Assembly (NCBI GenBank): GCA_036971615.1
Contig: JAYKKR010000001.1
Coordinates: forward strand, 2,170,001 to 2,234,000
Direction: 5' to 3'
Source of the DNA: Amyloporia xantha
Taxonomy: Eukaryota > Basidiomycota > Agaricomycetes > Polyporales > Adustoporiaceae
DNA length: 64,000 nt
Shown here: one piece after another, positions 59,944-64,000 of the stretch
Position numbering within the stretch: position 1 is the first letter of the stretch
Layout of the letters: every line of letters starts with the position of its first letter
The notes under the pieces: model-generated
What the model saw: the letters and a program-made list of their open reading frames with translations, nothing else
Databases searched by the model: none
What the model was told of the DNA's origin: nothing
Translations under genes and position numbers: made by a program

Positions 59944-62287
59944 GATTGTGTCCCCAGTATGTGTTGTGCACCGAAGGGATATCGTACGGTGGTTGTATGG
60001 GGGCCCGGTCTTGACGAAGGATTGGATTGACCAGTTGCAATGCCTTGCCCTCTGCTGTGTGACCACCTTGCCCAATTTTCTGTAGGTATGCAAGGATTAC
60101 CTCTTGCAAAGTCATGGCACTACATTGCGCCTGCTATCAATCCATGTAAGGAGGCGGAAGATCGCGGGCATTTGTGGCGACTTCGAGCGAATACTTAGCG
60201 GAAGATCAGCCCAATGCTATGGAGTGGAGCAGGATGTTTGATACTGACCCACAGCAGGGGAACATATGGCCCAATTATATTTTGATTTCCAATAGCGTTA
60301 CCACCATGCCTGAAGAGCGTTGTGCAGAGCTGCTCCTTCCTGGACGAATGAGTATCCGAAAAGCCTCGAGGTACTGTATGTGTACAACGCGTGGACGGCA
60401 GTCTCCAGTGGGTTTATGGGTTTCTGCCGGGATGAGGACCGGTTTTCGCGACAAGATCCTTCCTTGTGCATGCCACATAGTATCAATTAGTCACTTGACT
60501 GCCTGGTGTATCGCACCACAGCGGTTGTCCGGGTCTGCTGAAGCGATGGGCCTGGGCTCTTATGACTCTGAATTTTGTTTTGCGAGAACATAACGACCAC
60601 ACCACAACCCTATATATCGGCCATTCATTCATATGAATGGACACACGCAGCTGAGCAGAATATAATCACGCGGACGAGGGAATACATTCGCGATACGGCG
60701 ACCTTGAAACGATCGTCGTGCATCAGATACATCACAGCCAGATTGGACATGGCCAGTCGGAGACACGCCGCCCGAGATTGGTCAAGATCGTAAGGAGATC
60801 GACACATCCCTCGAACTGTAACGCCTCATCCAGTAAACACGCTCGAAGAGGTATAATAGATCACTGCAATGCAACAGGCGACCCAGGCCCGTGGTCACTT
60901 CAGATCGAATACCTAGCCCAGATCGAACCAGAAATCTCGTCCAGCACATCATTTAGAACCATGCATACTTGTCTGCCTAGCGGAATATGTCCACCATACC
61001 ATGCAACCTACCCAACATTCTGCTGCACATGCCGCCCACCCATGGTATGACAGCCCGAAATTGCGTCACGCTGCTGTCATATTATTGTCAGCTCCTCGCT
61101 GTCCAGCTTCCAAGTCACTCGCCTGCATCATAGGATTTATGTAACGTAAGTTCAGATGCTATCCTGACGTGACCGTGATCTCAAACGTAAGATGGGTGTA
61201 TCTGAATGAATAACGCCAATTAGCCTCATGTGCATGAATGTGAGCACCGATCGACTTTCGGCACTACTACCGTATATCAGCGCGCAGATATAGGTGAATT
61301 CAAAAATTGAATTGCGGTCCAGACCGGTCTGCATCAATCTCGCGCCACATCTTGAATACGACCAAGATACGATCGTGCCAGCCCCCTCTTCCGCTTCCTC
61401 ATCCGCATTGCCAGCTCCGAATAGGGGCGCGAATATCTCCTCTGCTCTGTTTCTTGAAGCCTCTTCTTCATCGAACTAGTCAACACAGCACAATAAATGG
61501 GGCGACGCGATTGTTCAGATAAAGTGAAGCTGAGACAGATGGTGATGAGTAGTGGTCAAATGAGAGGCACAATCGCCGTGCATTGATGACCATCTCAATT
61601 ATGCATTTTGAACGGATTAGTCAATTTTGGCAATTGGACCTTCGCACTTTCCTTGAACCATTCCCATCGCGCGACGTTAATACTATCTCGTGGATAAGTC
61701 ACGGTGCTTCGGTTCTCGACTACGCACCATGCCAACGCGCGTGAGACGCACTCATGGTGTGCCTAGCGCGACGTCATACGGACAATTGGTTAGCATGGGA
61801 GGCCGCAAGCCATGAATAGCGATATGAACTTCCGGTTGTGAAAGACATGACTCCACCCCAATGGCAAGGTTCATTTGCAGGGGGCCCGGACAGACGTATG
61901 CGAACATCAGTCAATGGTCCATCATTGAGATACGTATTCGACGTACGACACCGTCATACGACAATTGCGAGGCCGAGAAGCCCGTGCGGCGCAGGATACT
62001 GCAGTCAACCTAGCTAGTCATGGAATGACAAGGGAGCGAGAGGTTAAGATATAGACTAGTGCTTCAGAGGTGAAAGAATAGCACCACACATATCATATTG
62101 GTGACATCGTCCGTGGCCTGTTGATTTTGTTTCCTTGCGAGATGCACATTCGACCTGCCACATCGTAGAAAGCTGCCGTTATCATACAGAACATCGTGTA
62201 CAAATTGATAGAACAACGTATACGGTACAAGCTGTATATAGTTTCAGTACTTAGGTAACGCGCGGGGAAAAGATGACACACCAACTC
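59944..62287. other. Gene-poor region of about 2.3 kb
   Basis: Apart from the possible acidic exon at 61152-61478 (minus), no gene is recognised. The left end is the RIO2 3' flank. Frames are short and start mostly without ATG. No repeats or transposon ends seen by eye. Confidence 0.5.
61152..61478 (-). other. Open, acidic segment; possible exon of an unrecognised gene
   Basis: Reading the minus strand from just after a potential acceptor (CTAG at about 61481-61478), the frame is open for about 325 nt. It gives an acidic, protein-like stretch, FDEEEASRNRAEEIFAPLFG, followed by AGNADEEAEEG and then SWSYSRCG. No ATG precedes it, so it would have to be an internal exon. I cannot find convincing neighbours and do not recognise the family. 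It may be a chance frame opposite Ser-rich coding on the plus strand. Confidence 0.2.
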
Positions 62288-63081
62288 TCAAGCATTCCCG
62301 TCATCCTTCGCTTCGAATTTGTGTTTATGCCGCGGAGCAACCTCCGTCATTCCCTTCCCGCTGCCAGTGACACCCACTGCGCCGGAGGGAGCTCACTCAA
62401 TGAAAACACATTCTTCGATAGACCCAAGAACCACGCACCTCGCCCTAACGGATTGTCTGGAGTCTTGAATATACTCGTACCCGATACACCAGCAATAGGT
62501 ATCCCCTTCTTCTCCGCCTTCTTCGCGAATTTCTGCCAACTCGCCTGCTTTTCTGTCTGCTCCTTCGCCTTCGCCGCCTTCACCTCTAGCTTCTTCTCGT
62601 TCTTCTTCTTTTTCTTCTCCTTCTCCTCCTCCTCCACCTTACTCAACTTTCTCTTCCCTGACGCGGATGGGCCTGCAGACTGGTAATTTGGCGGCAACGT
62701 CTTCAACTGAGACGCGTTCACGAGTTCCGTGCTGTTGTAGCCCTTAAACATCACGCTGTACACCCGATTTTCCGTTGAGCCACCAACTGATGTGATACGC
62801 GCTGGGTACCACCCGCCATCGCCGGAATACTTGGCTAGACACTCGTCTCCTGCGGCCCATGTTTTTGTCGCCGTTGTAGACGCCGCAGCCTTGCGTGACG
62901 ATTCCGCCTTCGAGGAGGAAGCCGCTGCTTCTTGCTGTGACAGGGCTACTTGCGTAAGTTCGATGAGCTCCCTGAGCTCTGAGCGTAGAGAGGATAGTTC
63001 AGGGTTATCAGGATCCGTGGAGAGGGCGAGTTCAACTTGTGAAAGCTGAACCTGATATGTCTCTAGATCCGCCTTGTCCAT
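62288..63081 (-). CDS. SPF30-like splicing factor with Tudor domain
   Basis: MDKADLETYQVQLSQVELAL opens a coiled N-terminal helix region with Ser/Ala-rich spacers. A Tudor domain follows: WAAGDECLAKYSGDGGWYPA, RITSVGGSTENRVYSV, then MFKGYNSTELVNASQLK. Next is a Lys/Glu-rich helical region with KKKKKNEKK and then WQKFAKKAEKKG. After the intron at 62438-62377 (62 nt), the frame reads PLGRVGVTGSGKGMTEVAPR and ends KFEAKDDGNA; the unspliced frame would end differently at 62347. SPF30/SMNDC1 binds symmetric dimethylarginine on Sm proteins and helps U4/U6-U5 tri-snRNP join the spliceosome. Confidence 0.88.
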
Positions 63082-64000
63082 GGTAGATTCTCGTGTTGTA
63101 GTGAAAAGAGTGGAACGGCAGGCGGTACTGGTCACAGCACTAGCGAAGTATTGTAAGACTATTGTAAGTTAATCGAATTCAGGTTGGAAGGAGACCGTGG
63201 GAAAATAAACGATCGGCCCGGATGCCCGCTTAGTATTCTCTGCAACAAACTGGGCCCTACGATGGCCTTACTCCATACTCAGTCAGAATACCTGCGATAC
63301 GCCCTCTCGTTGAGTACAGGATTAGTTATTCAAGCTCAAAATTGTATCAATTCAAACGAGGATCTGTTTCCCGAAGTTTTCCGAGTCGAAACCTTCATTT
63401 CAACACCCGTTTCTACCACTTGTTCATCACGCGCCTTTCAAATGCTATTCCAACGGGCCAATAGGTATGTAACATACCGCATAGACGTTACGAATACCGC
63501 AAATGGTCGCTTCGGTTCCTCATTGACAACTCCGAAAGACATTGGATTATGTCATCAGGATAAGGCCATGAGAACACGCGTGGGTCCGTTTAGGAGTAAT
63601 CAACTATTTGCCCTTATTATGTATGTCGGAGAGCCTAGAGGTATGAATTGTGTCATCTACATACTCTGTACGTTTCTCCAAAATTTCCACCGTGAGTAAC
63701 TAGTACTGACAATAAAATTGATTTTCGTTTGTCGAGCAGGGCTGTCATACTGATGTATGATTCGTAAATTACTCTCCGCGGAGCATTGAAGATTACCCTG
63801 AGTGATGACCAAATCCCTTTAATTTGTTTGCCAGCCGACTTCCTGACATTGTGGACGTCTGTCAATTGCCACGAGGGACGGGAGAAACCATCCATAGGCG
63901 TCTTCACGGAACTATTCTGCAGACGGGATACCTTTGACCCGAATAGCTCCCATCCCTTCACACTGCGTATAACGTGCGCGCGTAGGATTAATTGTGCAAC
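63082..64000. other. Right-hand end of window without a recognisable gene
   Basis: Holds the SPF30 promoter. A plus-strand open stretch (63184-63699) starts with TTG, has an internal ATG (MALLHTQSEY) and reads without family resemblance, so it is not called. The end may be the flank of the next gene. Confidence 0.4.

Noticed and set aside
60174..60593. 139-codon plus-strand open frame
   Set aside because: Starts at GTG; the sequence has no family resemblance or neighbouring exons.
63184..63699. 171-codon plus-strand open frame at the right end
   Set aside because: It begins at TTG, has no recognisable motif and no splice or promoter support, so it was not called as a gene.

Overview
The window is nuclear DNA from a filamentous basidiomycete, most likely an Agaricomycete (possibly Polyporales; the order is inference). 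Protein-coding genes are dense, on both strands, and cut by many short introns of about 50 to 75 nt with GT..AG ends. Several protein types are typically fungal: Pex14 in its fungal form, Med5, a GRIP golgin, an ML-domain lipid-transfer protein, a secreted GH5 mannanase and a secreted double-psi beta-barrel protein. I see no operons, CRISPR arrays, plasmid or phage genes, convincing tRNA or rRNA genes, or intact transposons. Stretches of 0.5 to 2 kb lack a recognisable gene.

Layout. 1-6.5 kb: the 3' part of an M16 metallopeptidase gene (+), then NUFIP1-like snoRNP assembly factor, a triple-KH RNA-binding protein and ribosomal protein uL13 (all -). 7.2-14.5 kb: mitochondrial acyl carrier protein, an SMP-30/gluconolactonase-like protein and mitochondrial bL17 (+), then a zinc alcohol dehydrogenase (-). 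14.5-24 kb is the more accessory part: a gene-poor 2 kb, a small uncharacterised protein (copy A, -), an F-box-like/leucine-rich protein (+), a four-helix-type membrane protein (-), an ML/NPC2 lipid-transfer protein (+), an ERI1-like exonuclease (+) and a second member of the small uncharacterised family (copy B, +). 24-32 kb: GH5 mannanase (-), IPI1 ribosome-biogenesis factor (+), secreted DPBB protein (-). 32-45 kb: eIF3h (-), a CDF zinc transporter (+), Med5 (-), GRIP-domain golgin (-). 46-50 kb: one large uncharacterised protein (+) with a recurring motif. 50-60 kb: Pex14 (-), mitochondrial EF-Tu (+), glycine cleavage H protein (+), complex I ESSS subunit (-), NatD/NAA40 (-), RIO2 kinase (+). 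60-64 kb: mostly empty, with an SPF30-like Tudor splicing factor (-).

Themes. Ribosome production and translation are heavily represented (uL13, NUFIP1, IPI1, RIO2, eIF3h), as are mitochondrial functions (ACP, bL17m, EF-Tu, H protein, ESSS). These are neighbours in a gene-dense eukaryotic chromosome, not an operon. A CACGTG box lies roughly 95-210 bp upstream of at least eight start codons, mostly of housekeeping genes, suggesting a shared bHLH-type regulator.

The least explained features are the pair of homologous small proteins (A and B), the large protein at 46.4-50.1 kb, and three places where an otherwise conserved reading frame is broken by a single base (KH protein, membrane protein, copy B). 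Exon boundaries were worked out by eye from splice signals and protein continuity. Starts and stops are given where I could place them; internal exons of long genes are approximate.
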